Shown here: piece by piece, positions 52,713-64,000 of the stretch
How the letters are laid out: the number at the start of each line of letters is the position of its first letter
How positions within the stretch are numbered: the stretch's first letter is position 1
NCBI GenBank assembly: GCA_963969595.1
Contig: OZ018410.1
Span: 43,939,413-44,003,412 of the forward strand
DNA from: Neckera pumila
Taxonomy: Eukaryota > Streptophyta > Bryopsida > Hypnales > Neckeraceae
Direction of reading: 5' to 3'
DNA: 64,000 nucleotides
Notes under the pieces: model-generated
What the model was told of the DNA's origin: nothing
Seen by the model: the letters and a program-made list of their open reading frames with translations, nothing else
Databases searched by the model: none
Translations under genes and position numbers: made by a program

Positions 52713-55700
52713 ATGGCGTCGCTGACGGTGGCTCGGAATCTCTCCGCAAGCCATGCTTCAGGAACCTCTTGCTCGTGTCGCGCTGCGGCGGCTTCATTGC
52801 CAAAGTCCACATTGTTGAGCGCCGGGCCTTTGCTGTCGTAAGTTTTGGGTTTGGGGGTCCTGGGTCTTGCCATATTGGGGTGACGCAATTGGTGTGAATT
52901 TGTGGATCGCAGGAGGGATCGAGGAGAAGTTCCAAAAGATCGCAACTTTTGCCATCTTCTCTGATTTCTTGTTAATTACGCTTTTCTGTGTGCTAGCTCG
53001 GATTGTTGGTAGCCCAGGTTGTTTTTTTCAAATACGGCGGAGTTTTTGAGGTCGTGGGGGGTCGCATTGTGTTGTTGCATTGTTGTTGTGAGGATCGAAT
53101 TTCGGGTTTTGTGATTTTCAAATTGTCTTTTTGGTCAATTTCTTTCTGGGATTGTGCGCCTCTAGGATGTCGTAGTACTCCGTATTATATTGGGTGATGG
53201 CGCATAAGAAACTTATGTGGTACTTTCCCCTTAAATTATACTTTATGTGGTACAGTAGAGTAGTCTATTTCGAGATTGGGCCCCACGTTAGCATGATTTG
53301 GTCAATCTCGAACTTTGGGCATTTGGATCAAAGTATCGAGTTCTCCGATAATTCATTCCCCGCAAATTCAGCATCAGTACCTACCTCAGTGAACATATGC
53401 ACGCACAGATTGGATTGCACTATGTACTGTACTCGACTGGTTTGGCTGGCCAATTTTCGAAGATGAATTGAATTAACACTCCGTGTCGTTGTTGCAGAAA
53501 TGCAAGAAGCCTACGATTGCAGACCGCTCCGGGTACGTGAATTTCGAATCCGTTAGTGTTTTCCGATGATGAGTCTTGTCCATTTCTAGAGCATTGCGAT
53601 CCACGCTTGTTTTCTTCGACTTTCTGTTTAGGGTTGCCTTCGCACTAACCATATGGTGGAATTAGTTCTTGGGTACCCACACTGGCAAAGTAGCTTCAGT
53701 TTGCTTATTCCGTCTATGTAACTGACACTGGAGTTCGTTCATTTCCATGATCTGTTTTTTCAGCTTCTCAATTTTGGACGAGTAAACTAATTGTGCCTAT
53801 ACTAAAGAATTGAAGTGATAACCCTCCCAAATCTACCATGAATCGACATTTAGCGTACTGTAAACTTTAATTCCCCATTAGTGGCCTTGCAAATGTGGAC
53901 ACTTACGAGGGTTAATTGCCTAATCTTCTAGCTAGCTAACATCTAACTGAAGGGTCTTGCAAATTGGGGCCTACTAAACCGAAAAGATATCGTTTTAGTT
54001 CGTATAGATTCTCCATTTTCTCTGATGATTCTACCGTCTTCTCCACTATTCTCTCCATCATTTCTCCATAGGCCTTCTTCCATTAGGTTGGTCTTCCAAA
54101 TGGTATGCCTGGTAAACGAACATTGTCATCAACGTGTAAGCTAACACATTCCCTTGTTCTTGAGTACAGGATTCAGCAAGCAGACGCCCCAAAGGAAGTG
54201 GAGTTGTCAAGCGGGATCAGTCGAAACCTCCGTTGCAGAGTCTAAAGCGGAAACAGGTAACTTACAAACTTTGATTGCCGCTGGGTCGAAGTTTCTGTGG
54301 TCATGGACATCAATGAATTCTGAGAGTCTTGGTCTCCATATGGCAGATGTTTTGCCGCAGGCGAACCCTCTGTCGACGGACGCCAACGCCATCGCCAGCA
54401 ACATCAAGTACCACGCGGACTTCACCCCGTCGTTCTCACCCTACAAATTCGAGCTTCCGCAAGCGTATGTGGCCACCGCGGAGAGCTTGCGCGACACATT
54501 GGTGCAGCGATGGAACGACACCTTTCAGCACTTCACCAAGGAGAATGCCAAGACCATCCATTACCTCTCCATGGAGTTTCTGCAGGCACGTGTAGACTTC
54601 TTTTTCTCACTACGATCTCCAGTTGATCATTCGACATTGCAATGGTCGAATGCAATCGAATTTTAGGGTTTTGACATTTTAGGTCATTTTTTTATGGTGA
54701 GTTTTGCAGGGGAGAGCTTTACTGAATGCTGTGGGCAACCTTGAGCTGAAGGATGCGTATACTGAAGCGCTTCATAAACTGGGCCATGATCTTGAGGCCG
54801 TTGCCGAGCAGGTGCTGGAATTGGACTCCTGCTTGTTTGTCTGTTTCTTGAAATTTGGTTTCATGGTCTAAACTAAGGTAGAGGACTCTATTTGCTTGAC
54901 TTTTAAGCGATAAATGTAAGTTGTACTATTTTGAGCTATATGTAGGAGTATGCTTTCATGGGAGACCACTCAGTAGAGCTCACTGGAGAGCTCACTCTGG
55001 GTACTACAAGGGACAGCATGTCTCGAGTATGATCAAATTGTTTTGTGACTCAATGTTTGGTGATTTGTTATGCAATCCTTTAAAGTGGGAGGTTGTAGAT
55101 CACTATTGAATGGACAGTAGACAAGCGTATGTTGCCTTCAACGGCGTATCTTGTGTGTAGGAGCCGGATGCTGCGCTTGGCAATGGTGGGTTGGGAAGAT
55201 TGGCTTCCTGCTTCCTGGACTCATTGGCCACTCTCAATTATCCTGCTTGGGGGTATGGGTTGCGCTACAAGTATGGTCTGTTCCAACAGCGCATCACCAA
55301 GGATGGTCAGGAGGAGCAATGTGAGAAATGGTTGGAGGTAAAGAAACGCCACCGCTCTGATCTTCATCACTATGCTACTATGTTCACATTCTTTGAAATA
55401 TGTATGAACATGCACCAGTAGACCCCCCCAGAGAGGTATTCTATAAATCAAGCTACATTAAGCCCCGCCAATTGTAAAGGCCATTTACCATTTTAGACAG
55501 TTTGTAATGTAAACCCTGCAAATTGTAACATGGCTAGGTTTTCTAGAATACCTCTTAGGGCGGGTTTTCACTTATACTGCAAGCCTTAATAGGCCCGTTT
55601 TATTATTCACAACTTTGTGAGCTCCTATTTGTGGGGAAGTTGAATTTCACCTCTCAAAAAGAACTTATCTTCTGATGACACAGACAAAATATTACAGAAG

Positions 55701-58700
55701 TAGTAAAAAGCAATTTGTGATCTAATTTTTCACTCAGAGCTGCTACGAGTTCCGTTGTAGTCATGTCAGAGTCTTTAAGTTTGAGGTTTTGTGTTTTTCC
55801 GGTACTGTTGCAGATGGGCTACCCTTGGGAGATTCCCAGGAACGATATCTCCTACCCAGTCCAGTTTTTCGGCAAGGTGTTGGATTCTAACAATGGCAAG
55901 AAAGAGTGGGTGGCGGGTGAGAAAGTGCAAGCCGTCGCTTACGACGTGCCCATTCCCGGTTTTCGCACCAAGAACACTATCAGTTTGCGATTGTGGTCCA
56001 CCCGTGTCTCACCCGAGGACTTTGATCTTGAGGCCTTCAATGCTGGTGATTACAGCCAGGCAGATCAAGCGCAAGCCAGTGCTGAAAGAGTATGTGTACC
56101 TTGCCCTCCTCTTTGCCTTGGCAGTCATGGCTGTGTCACCTAATGTCTAAGGCAGGGAAGCCATTCTAGATTCTGAGTGTGTTTGCTACTCTTAGAACGA
56201 CTAATTTTCTGTGGATATTTCTCCATTTTCACGAGGATTCCAACGCACTAACAAATGTATAGCTGTCGGGTGGCTTTTCACTCGTCAACTGCATAATCAT
56301 TAACTGCTGTATGTGTTCGCGTGAGTTACATTAAGCAACTTCAAGCCTATTTTAGGCACAATGGGGAACCCTCGTGAGTGCGGATGCCATCTTAACGGAC
56401 CAAGAAAATCAAATCGGGCATCATGTTCACTGATATATAATCTAAATCTATCTGAATTTATTGATTTTTTTCTACATGATCAATTAAATTTGTCATTTGA
56501 AAACAGGGACTTTTGTTCATTAGGGGATCAGCTTTCTTTGCTGGTTTTACCTTGGGCCTCATGTTCTTGTTTGGACTTTTTAGTAGGTCATATGAGACCT
56601 TTCCTTGGTCGATTTTATTCCAACACATGCATTGTTCTTCACTGATCCAGATGATACACTATTTGGCTCTATGGCGATTATGTTTTCCATAATATAATCA
56701 TTAAATTGGTCATGAAATGTTGGTCCTTCTTGGGGTTATAATAACACGGGCATTGAACTTGGGCGTCGTTGCTGAGGTTTTGGTTGCTGTTGCAGATTTG
56801 CTATGTTCTGTATCCTGGCGATGCCACTGAAGAAGGGAAGCTATTGCGGCTGAAGCAACAGTATACGCTCTGCTCTGCCTCCATTCAAGATATCATTGCG
56901 CGCTTCAAAGAGAGGGCAGGTGTAGTGAACTGGGAAGCTTTTCCCTCCAAAGTTGCCATTCAAATGAATGACACGCATCCCACTCTCTGTGTTCCCGAGT
57001 TGCTTCGTATCCTCATCGATGAAGAAGGCCTTTCCTGGGATGAAGCTTGGAAAATTACACAAGCGTAAGCTCTTTCAAGTTCTCTGTATTGTCAAATTGG
57101 GCCTCATGATTAATAATATTGCATTTTTGAGTTGGTCATATGGGGACTATTTTTTATCCTATTTTATTCCATTTTTGACTTAAACATGCAGTGATCGTCA
57201 CTGATTCTGTTGGTATAAAATTTGATCCCACCTATGTTCTATAAATTTCACAATATGATCATCGAAGTGGTTATTTTGAACCATGAATCCTTGGTGAGCG
57301 GCACATTGAATGCGGCATTGATTTTGTGTGGTTTCTGTTATGCTGTTATTACCAGGACTGTTGCATACACAAACCACACAGTTCTTCCCGAAGCATTGGA
57401 GAAGTGGCCTTTGGGTGCGTTCCAGAAGCTGTTGCCACGCCACGTTCAAATTATCGAGACGATTGATAACCAGGTGCGGTTGTGAAGAAAGTAAAATGTC
57501 TTTGTGATGATGCATATTGTCGTCTTGTTAGAATATTCCTGATTATTGGGGTCGTTTCTGTTGCAGTTCATGAACTTCGTTGCCAGTAAGGTAGAGAAGG
57601 ATGAACTGGAGGCGAAGATTGCAAGCATGAGGATCCTTGAGAATGTGGACCTTCCTGCTTCGATTCAATCCTTGATACCACCTAAGCCTGTGAAGGAGAA
57701 GGTGACCAAGACCCCCAAGGCAGTCCTCAAAGCTGCTCCTGATGGCAGAGCTGCCAAATCAGATAGTGATGGCAAAACCGCCAAATCAGAAAGTGATGAC
57801 AAAACTGTCAAATTAGCCGACAAGGAAGCGGACGTAAAGGAAGAGGAAGAGGAGGAAGAGGAGGAAGAGGAAATTGTACCTGAGAAACCTTCGCCCACAG
57901 TCCGAATGGCCAATTTGTGTTGCATTGCTGGCCACACAGTGAACGGAGTTGCAGCCATTCATAGCGAAATTGTGAAGGACGAAGTCTTCAACGATTTCTA
58001 CAAGGTATGTGTTTACCTATCTCTCGGAGATTTCTAGTACAAGTGTACAAATGTAATAAGTTCCATTAGAGAGTTCTAGTACATCATGGAAGAACTTCGT
58101 GCATAAATTCTTTCTCTACACAAAATTTCTACAACCCTGACGCTTTGGTCTTAGAAAAATAGCCTTGGGATGCTACTGGGGTTTCTATCTCAATAGGGGT
58201 GTTCAAACCTTCTTCGCAGAGTAGTAATCGCCGGCTGGTGAAATATAATGTGGTCTCAAAGAAGTAGCCAATCAGGAACCGACAATTTTCCAGAAGGTTC
58301 GATATACTTTTCTTGTGGGTCGTACGAATGTTCTAGAATCGAAGTAAAGTGAAGTTGGAGATTGGTTGGTCACCATGTTGAACTTGTAGATTATGTTGTA
58401 GCTTGCTCAAGGGGTAGGGTAGTAGAGATAATCAAGCTTATTGTAACCACCAATCACAACCCTTGATTTCTTCAACGTCTAAAGTGTAGGAAGTCATAAT
58501 CCTAACAGTGGTGAAGTCATCATCGAGGTTTGAAACCCCCTAATGTATTTGTAGTGTGATATGTGTGGGTTCTTATATTTCGGGATGCTTTTGCTCTGCA
58601 GCTCTGGCCTGAAAAGTTTCAGAACAAGACCAATGGAGTGACTCCAAGACGATGGTTGTCATTCTGCAACCCTGAGCTCAGTGCAGTCATTACAAAGTGG

Positions 58701-61512
58701 CTTGGCTCTGACGAGTGGGTACTTGACACCGAGAAATTAGCCGGCCTCCGCAACGTATGCCGTTTCTTCCTTCCTCAAGTATCAGGACACGCTTATTTGT
58801 TTGTTTTTCTGTGATTTAAAGATATCTCCATGCATCTTTAAGTTTGTCTGTTTGGTGCAACAGTTTGCAGACAACAAAGTGCTGCAAAAGGAGTGGGTGC
58901 AAGCCAAGAGGGCAAGAAAGGAAAAGTTGGCTGCATACATCCTGGCCAAGACTGGGTACACAATCAATCCAAATGCACTCTTTGATATTCAGGTGTGTAA
59001 CTCCAATGTACTTCGAAAGCACTTACTTTATAGTTAAGAATGTGTTTGTACAAGTTGGAAAAGTGGAATTCAATGTCTCTCTTCATTTTTTTCGACTTGT
59101 AACCTAAGTTACAGGATACTATGGAAGTCACTTTAAGCATTTTATCCGATATGTAGGAGTGAGATTTCATTGAGAGATCACTCCATAGAGCTCACTGGAA
59201 AGATCAGTTTGTGTACAAGAGTCACCTCTCTTGAGATAAATTTTCTCAATCAATATATTGGATGGTTGCTTATGCAATTATTCAAAGTGGGCGCTATTGA
59301 AGAGACAACAGACAATCCCATTTCTATTCAAAGATCAGTGACCACATACATTTATCCAAGTCATGCTTACACCATTTTGCTAACTGAAGGCCAACCAAGT
59401 GTATTGAAAAAGAGAGTTGTTGTTGGTAATGGGGTCAGTCAATAGGAGGCGGGATCAGATTCCCAACGGTTTTAGCATACTCTACCTTATGTCTTTTCTT
59501 GAACTACAGGTGAAGCGTATCCATGAATACAAGAGGCAGTTGCTCAACATTATGGGCGTGATCTACCGTTACCAGAAGATGAAGAAGATGACTGCCAAGG
59601 AGCGGGCCGCAAAGTACGTTCCTCGTGTGGTCATGATCGGAGGGAAAGCATTTGCGACCTACTGGCAAGCCAAACGAATTGTGAAACTCATCACAGACGT
59701 GGCAGCAACCGTCAACAACGATCCTGAAATAGGCGACTTGCTCAAGGTCATCATGGTTCCTGATTACAACGTCAGCGTAGCGGAGGTCCTCATCCCTGCC
59801 AGTGAACTCTCGCAACACATCAGGTATAATTTATTATCTCTACCTAGAGAAGAGAGACTAATCATTGGTTTGAAAATGTAGAAAATTATGGTGTCCAATT
59901 AGACTGAGACATATTTTAAAAGGTAACAATACATGCTGGAGCCCATTTTTTCCAAAGAATGAAATTCTTAGTATGATTGTGACATTTGGTTATTGGAATA
60001 GTGTCATTCTAAAATTGTTAAGTGTGATTTTCGACTTTTCAATTTTACAATTTGTGAGGAAGACACGGAAAGAGAATATTACACATTTTTATTTGCGGTT
60101 AGCTGCTTGTTGATTTTGAATGTTTGTGTTTTGAGCCTAGATTGTGGTAATTTGCATGTATGTGACTATTTCTCTGTGATTTGGCTTCAGTACTGCGGGA
60201 ATGGAGGCGAGTGGAACAAGCAACATGAAGTTTTCAATGAATGGGTGTGTTCTTATTGGCACTTTGGACGGTGCTAACGTTGAGATCCGGGAGGAAGTTG
60301 GCGAGGACAATTTCTTCTTATTCGGAGCTTACGCACCTGAAATTGCTGGATTGAGGCAAGACCGGGCGGCTGGCAAGGTACGTCACATAAGACCTCCATT
60401 AAATTGAAAAAATTCTAAATGTTAAGTTAATTGACATATTTCTCATGTGAAGTTAATGTCAGTTTAATACAAAATGGTGTTAACTTAATGTTACTGTCAC
60501 TATCACTGTCACTAACTTGATCTTACATTGGCAATTGTCAAGTTAACATGAAGTCAATAATTACCTTGAAATGAATTAACGTTATCTTAATAGTGATGAA
60601 ACATCCAATTTGATTAATTCCAACCTACCATTGATATTTTTGTGAATCTATTGAGGTGTAAGGTTTTGTAAATATCAACTATCTTACGCAGGCTAGTTTA
60701 GTAAGCTTCTCTCTTCAAACTTACTCGAATATTACAGATTGCATCATAAGCATGTTCCACTGTCCAAGATGTTCGAAAATCAATGAAATGGATTAGAGTT
60801 CCTTCACTCCATTTAATGGTGAGTTGTGATTGGGTTTGTGATCAGTTTAAGCCGGATCCACGATTTGTGGAGGTGAAGAATTTCATCAAAAGCGGGGCTT
60901 TCGGCGACTATGACTACAGTGAGCTTCTGGGCGCTTTGGAAGGCGACACTGGCTATGGAAAAGGAGACTATTTCTTGGTTGGTCATGACTTTCCAGCTTA
61001 CATTGAATGCCAAGATGAAGTGGACAAGGCTTACAGAGATCAGGAGGTACCCATACCCATCCATCTCATTCTCGCTCTTTATCACAACGGGTTTTTCAGA
61101 GGAAATTAGATTGTTTCAGGAATTTTTCTGACAACATCATTAAGAGAATTGTCTCCACGATTCATGAGAAAGTTTCCTATGGTTGCAGTGATCATACAAA
61201 GGCCTCCCCGGTTCCCATGAGGCTGTTGGATGATTACTCTGACTATAGGGAGAGCTTCCTATGAATCTTAGAGACGATTCTCATTCTATTCTTGTCTAGA
61301 GTTTCTTGCAGCAGTCTAATTTTACTGAAAAACCCTGTTAAATTTGCTTGAATAATTGTTTCACTGACAAAGCACACCCTGTACTTTTGTTGCAGAAATG
61401 GACAAGGATGTCAATCATGAACACTGCAGGCTCCTTCACATTCAGCAGTGACAGAACCATTCGTGAGTACGCTAAGGACATCTGGGACATCACACCGTCA
61501 CCTTTGGTATGA
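52713..61512 (+). CDS. PHS1: Plastidial alpha-1,4-glucan phosphorylase, L-type (starch phosphorylase)
   Basis: Reversibly transfers glucose between alpha-1,4-glucans and glucose-1-phosphate in the plastid, using PLP. Exons: 52713-52837, 53498-53532, 54170-54256, 54347-54585, 54710-54811, 55161-55337, 55814-56089, 56796-57064, 57356-57473, 57567-58004, 58602-58754, 58864-58992, 59510-59823, 60191-60377, 60846-61046 and 61396-61512, giving about 988 aa (1018 if 54257-54346 is retained). The first ~80 residues are Ser/Ala/Arg-rich with very few acidic residues, like a transit peptide. Landmarks: [88 protein letters not shown] and [13 protein letters not shown], with PLP-lysine K834 in [14 protein letters not shown]. 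Residues ~512-588 form the plant-plastid insertion, here K/D/S-rich with 11 consecutive Glu. The GC-AG intron after MEFLQ is unusual. Confidence 0.98.
54257..54346 (+). other. Possible retained (exitron-like) intron in PHS1
   Basis: 90 bp starting GTAACT and ending GGCAG between coding parts with matching phase. It is a multiple of three and has no in-frame stop, so both splicing and retention keep the frame. Splicing gives [12 protein letters not shown] at the junction. The retained version adds 30 residues near the mature N-terminus, outside the catalytic core. Confidence 0.55.
54586..54709 (+). other. GC-AG intron in PHS1
   Basis: The reading must pass from MEFLQ (…CTGCAG) to GRALLN (GGGAGA…). 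The only junction that keeps this invariant stretch is CAG|GCACGT…TTTGCAG|GGG, with a GC donor. The nearby GT (GCAC|GTGTAG) would shift the frame. Confidence 0.85.
54938..55125 (+). repeat. Repeat family F, copy 1 (PHS1 intron)
   Basis: Resembles 59150-59316 in the same orientation. Shared landmarks, in order, are 'atatgtaggagt', 'agagctcactgga', 'ttatgcaat', 'aaagtggg' and 'attga...gacaa'. It lies in the intron just before the exon that begins [10 protein letters not shown]. Confidence 0.65.
55423..55564. mobile_element. Small MITE in PHS1 intron
   Basis: About 142 bp. The ends pair imperfectly: CCCCCCCAGAGAGGTATTCT on the left and AGAATACCTCTTAGGGCGGG on the right. The inner part has a shorter complementary stretch ('tacatt' and 'aatgta'). 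No ORF and no clear target duplication. Confidence 0.7.
56393..56740 (+). mobile_element. Two decayed family B copies in PHS1 intron
   Basis: Two adjacent relics. The first, about 56393-56530, has 'aacggaccaag', 'gggcatcatgtt', 'catgatcaa' and ends 'ttaggggat'. The second, about 56550-56740, has 'cttgggcctcatgtt', 'cacatgcattgttcttc', 'gatacactatttg' and ends 'ggtccttcttggggttat'. The order matches 11460-11684. Confidence 0.6.
57090..57300 (+). mobile_element. Decayed family B copy in PHS1 intron
   Basis: Shares 'aaattgggcctcatg', 'ttttattcca', 'aacatgcagtg', 'tataaaatttgatccca' and 'ttcacaatatgatca' in order with 8783-9002 and 11460-11684. Its termini are not recognisable. It fills most of the intron before the exon beginning TVAYTNH. 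Confidence 0.6.
58440..58520 (+). repeat. Possible family C relic in PHS1 intron
   Basis: Shares 'caatcacaaccctt.gat.ttc' and 'gtgtaggaag' in order with the interior of 1170-1389. Short and diverged. Confidence 0.35.
59150..59316 (+). repeat. Repeat family F, copy 2 (PHS1 intron)
   Basis: Same-orientation relative of 54938-55125, in the intron before the exon that begins [10 protein letters not shown]. The two copies differ by many substitutions and small gaps, so the duplication is not recent. Confidence 0.65.
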
Positions 61513-64000
61513 GTTTCTCCACCGGAGGGCTTCAGGAGGTTCTGTACTTGTAAAATTGTACTACATTGAGATGAGCTGTTGTTGGAATGGTTCAATATGT
61601 GAGGAATAAAGGCACCACTCTCATTGCACTGGGCTTGAAGCCCTCTCAGGAAATCTGCATCCAACAGCCTTAGTGGAGGAACATGGAGGAGGTCGACTGA
61701 TCTCGACTTCTTTTGTGTCTGAGATAATAGAAACTTGAGGCTGATATTACTTTCCTTTTATAGTTACATATTCCGGCACTTGCATGAGTTGCAACATAAT
61801 AAATTACAGTATACCTGAGGTCTTTTCTGAGGCATTGTTGTTATGGGCCTGCAATAGTTGCTGGATTTTGATTTTGATATTTTGCAAGTTCAGTGACTTG
61901 CAAAATAATGAATTGCTGTCGAGCATACCGAACTTTAAATATCGTTAAGATATATTCTTACAGGGCAAGAGCTTACTGTAACTAGGGCATGACCGCAATT
62001 ACTGGTTTTGAAAACCGGAGAAAACAGAAATTACACAACATTCTTGAGTCGCTTGGAAGACTGTCTTTTGGAATCATGCTTAGACTTAGATGGAGCTATT
62101 TGAATGATGAAGAGAAAAGTGAAGACGGACAAATCAAATGAATAGGAAAGAATGGACAAAAGGCTTATTTGCAATAAATATTCTATTAGAAGATGGAGTA
62201 CTCTATTCAAGAATGTTTTGTGTATACAAAACGGAAGGAGCAACTAAACCACGTAGAATCCTTGTAGGAAGGCGGATGTAGATTTTGAGTTTTTTTGGTA
62301 AAATAAATTATGTCATTGATGAATCTAGACATCAAATTTTATTTCTGCAAGTTTTTCTTTTTTTTCTATCTCAACATGAATTCATTTCGAACCTTGCACA
62401 ATAATCATGAGTGATCATGCTAATTGCATCATTTCATTTGCATCATGTGAAGAATAGGCAAAAAAAAAAATTTCATAATATTTAGATGTACTTCATCAAT
62501 TTTCTATATCTTCCATAATGAGCTCTTGAAAACTTTCATAATGCACCCATTGGATGTTGGCTCTCTTAGGGTTAAAGATTGATTTAAGAAGATGGAGAGA
62601 AATTTTTTATATTAACACAAGTGAAGGAAAAACTTAAAAAGTGATTTGATTAAAAGATTTTTTCAAAAATATTATAGTTGTTGTTAACCTTTTTAATTGA
62701 AGATCTAGCCCTTAATTGAGCATAGCTTTAGATCTATCAATTTTGTAGCATCTTTCAAAAGAGTGAAGTGTATCCTAGAAAACAATTGTAAGATTCTAAT
62801 TGCAATGGTACACTAACTTCCTTAAATGATGATATCATTCCTAATGGGCATCAACATTCATAAATGATTCATTGGTTTTGAAGATACTTGTAGTTTCTTT
62901 TCATTAATTAGTGAATACAAGCACCTATTGCAAGAGGGATTTTCAATGGTTGCTAGAAGAGCAATGGCTCTGTTTTATTCTTTATAGGGTCTCTCTTTCC
63001 ACCTTTTTAGGATTCACTCAAGTCATTTACCAATCCTTTCTTTTATCTTGACACTTACGCATGTGTTTATAGTTTTATCTTGACATTTGAATGAGAGAAA
63101 AATATTGAAAAATTGAAGTTGTTTTAGTAGATGCTTAAAGTTGAAAAAAATTGAAAAAGAAGACCATAGCCAACTTCATTTTTTTAAAAGTAGCTATAGT
63201 ATCCCCTTTACAAGTTGAACACTACAAGCAATATTCAATTAAGATTGCAAAAAGATTTGCAAGTTAGGTTTCTAGGATTAATGGAGATGATCCAAGGTCA
63301 CACTCTAAAGACAAAGAAGGTTACTTCAGTTGTCAATCTCTTCCTAGTATGAGCAAAAGTATGTGACTCTACATTTATCTTTACTCCAACATGTTTCTAG
63401 GCTACAAACTTCAATTTCTTAGTCTTGATTTCTTTGAATTTGGGGGGTTTGTAACCTAAACCTTGCCTTACCAAAATTTTAGAATGACTATCCATGGGAC
63501 TTACTAAATTGATCAAAGACAAATATCGTTAGAGAATGTAAGGATTGCATATTAAGAATTCCAATACAATTTATTGTGTACTATGCAAAGATATGAAAGC
63601 AATTATGCATACAAGAATATTGCGGGTAAGAAGTGTCTCTCCATATTGAATAAGTTTAAGAAAATTTGTGCTTTACCCTATTGGTGTGTGCCTACACAAG
63701 ACTGTAAACTTTTGAATTGCTACTTGTAGTGATAATTGACAATGTCCTGAGCCAAAATAGTAGTTTTTACTTGGTACTTTGTTGTGTGGTTTTGTAGGTG
63801 CAAGAATCCAACCATCCTCCAATCTTATTGCTACAAATTGAGAATACTTCCTTCAAGGTTTCCAAGGGCCATTTAAAGGTTGGGGGAAATAGTGAGATGA
63901 TGGCAAGGATCAAATAAGCTTGATCACATAAGTCTATTACAAGAGACAAGCCATTCATGCTAATCTAATTTTCAAAAGTGGATCGCATTTAAAAATTGTG
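61513..64000. other. PHS1 3' flank and AT-rich intergenic DNA
   Basis: The first ~300 bp should hold the 3'-UTR; AATAAA-type signals occur near 61603 and 61798. Beyond this the DNA is AT-rich with no supported gene or element to the end of the window. Confidence 0.6.

Noticed and set aside
54329..54595. Arg-rich 88-codon frame
   Set aside because: It is a frame-shifted shadow of PHS1 coding sequence.
57665..57958. Minus-strand frame with a serine run
   Set aside because: It is the antisense of the PHS1 poly-Glu insertion.

Overview
The window is nuclear DNA from a land plant. It carries intron-rich genes with canonical GT-AG splicing, a mitochondrial succinate dehydrogenase flavoprotein gene (SDH1), a plastid-type alpha-glucan phosphorylase with the plant-specific acidic insertion, telo-box promoter motifs (AAACCCTA), and AT-rich intergenic DNA full of short decayed inverted-repeat elements. 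A Ppx/GppA exopolyphosphatase gene, fairly compact introns and the style of the repeats make me lean towards a non-seed plant (bryophyte or lycophyte). That is inference; the sequence does not settle the species.

Layout. 0-6.2 kb: decayed transposable-element DNA (families A, C and D below) plus a GC-richer stretch with pentanucleotide repeats and no gene I can support. 6.2-7.85 kb: a possible small proline-rich gene (+). 8.6-14.7 kb: Ppx/GppA phosphatase gene (-), 11 coding exons, 671 aa as modelled. 17.2-20.6 kb: TAD3, the non-catalytic subunit of the tRNA A34 deaminase (-), 9 coding exons, 372 aa. 22.3-24.1 kb: a Shg1/BOD1-like COMPASS-component gene (-), 3 exons, 235 aa. 24.2-27.5 kb: AT-rich spacer. 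27.5-33.5 kb: SDH1 (+), 16 exons, 631 aa. 33.5-52.7 kb: a gene-poor block with two F-box pseudogenes, a glycoside hydrolase 17 exon remnant, MITEs, a ~0.76-kb foldback and three arrays of a ~155-190-bp repeat. 52.7-61.5 kb: plastid alpha-glucan phosphorylase (+), 15 or 16 coding exons, about 988 aa. 61.5-64 kb: AT-rich intergenic DNA.

The genes do not form one pathway. They are housekeeping genes for polyphosphate or (p)ppGpp metabolism, tRNA wobble editing, chromatin methylation, the TCA cycle/respiratory chain and plastid starch metabolism. Four of the five confident genes have a telo-box near the expected 5' end.

The most unusual material is repeat DNA. (1) Family A (about 0.92 kb) and family B (about 0.22 kb) share 13-14-bp terminal inverted repeats (CCCCTAAAGGACCA) next to TTAA, a signature that resembles piggyBac-type transposons; family B sits inside introns of two genes. 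(2) A 39.4-43.5 kb complex combines tandem arrays in opposite orientations, a shared boundary sequence and a long hairpin. (3) The phosphorylase gene has a GC-AG intron and a 90-bp in-frame, stop-free intron that could be retained. Exon coordinates were derived by hand from splice-site phase and protein-family knowledge; no alignment software was run.
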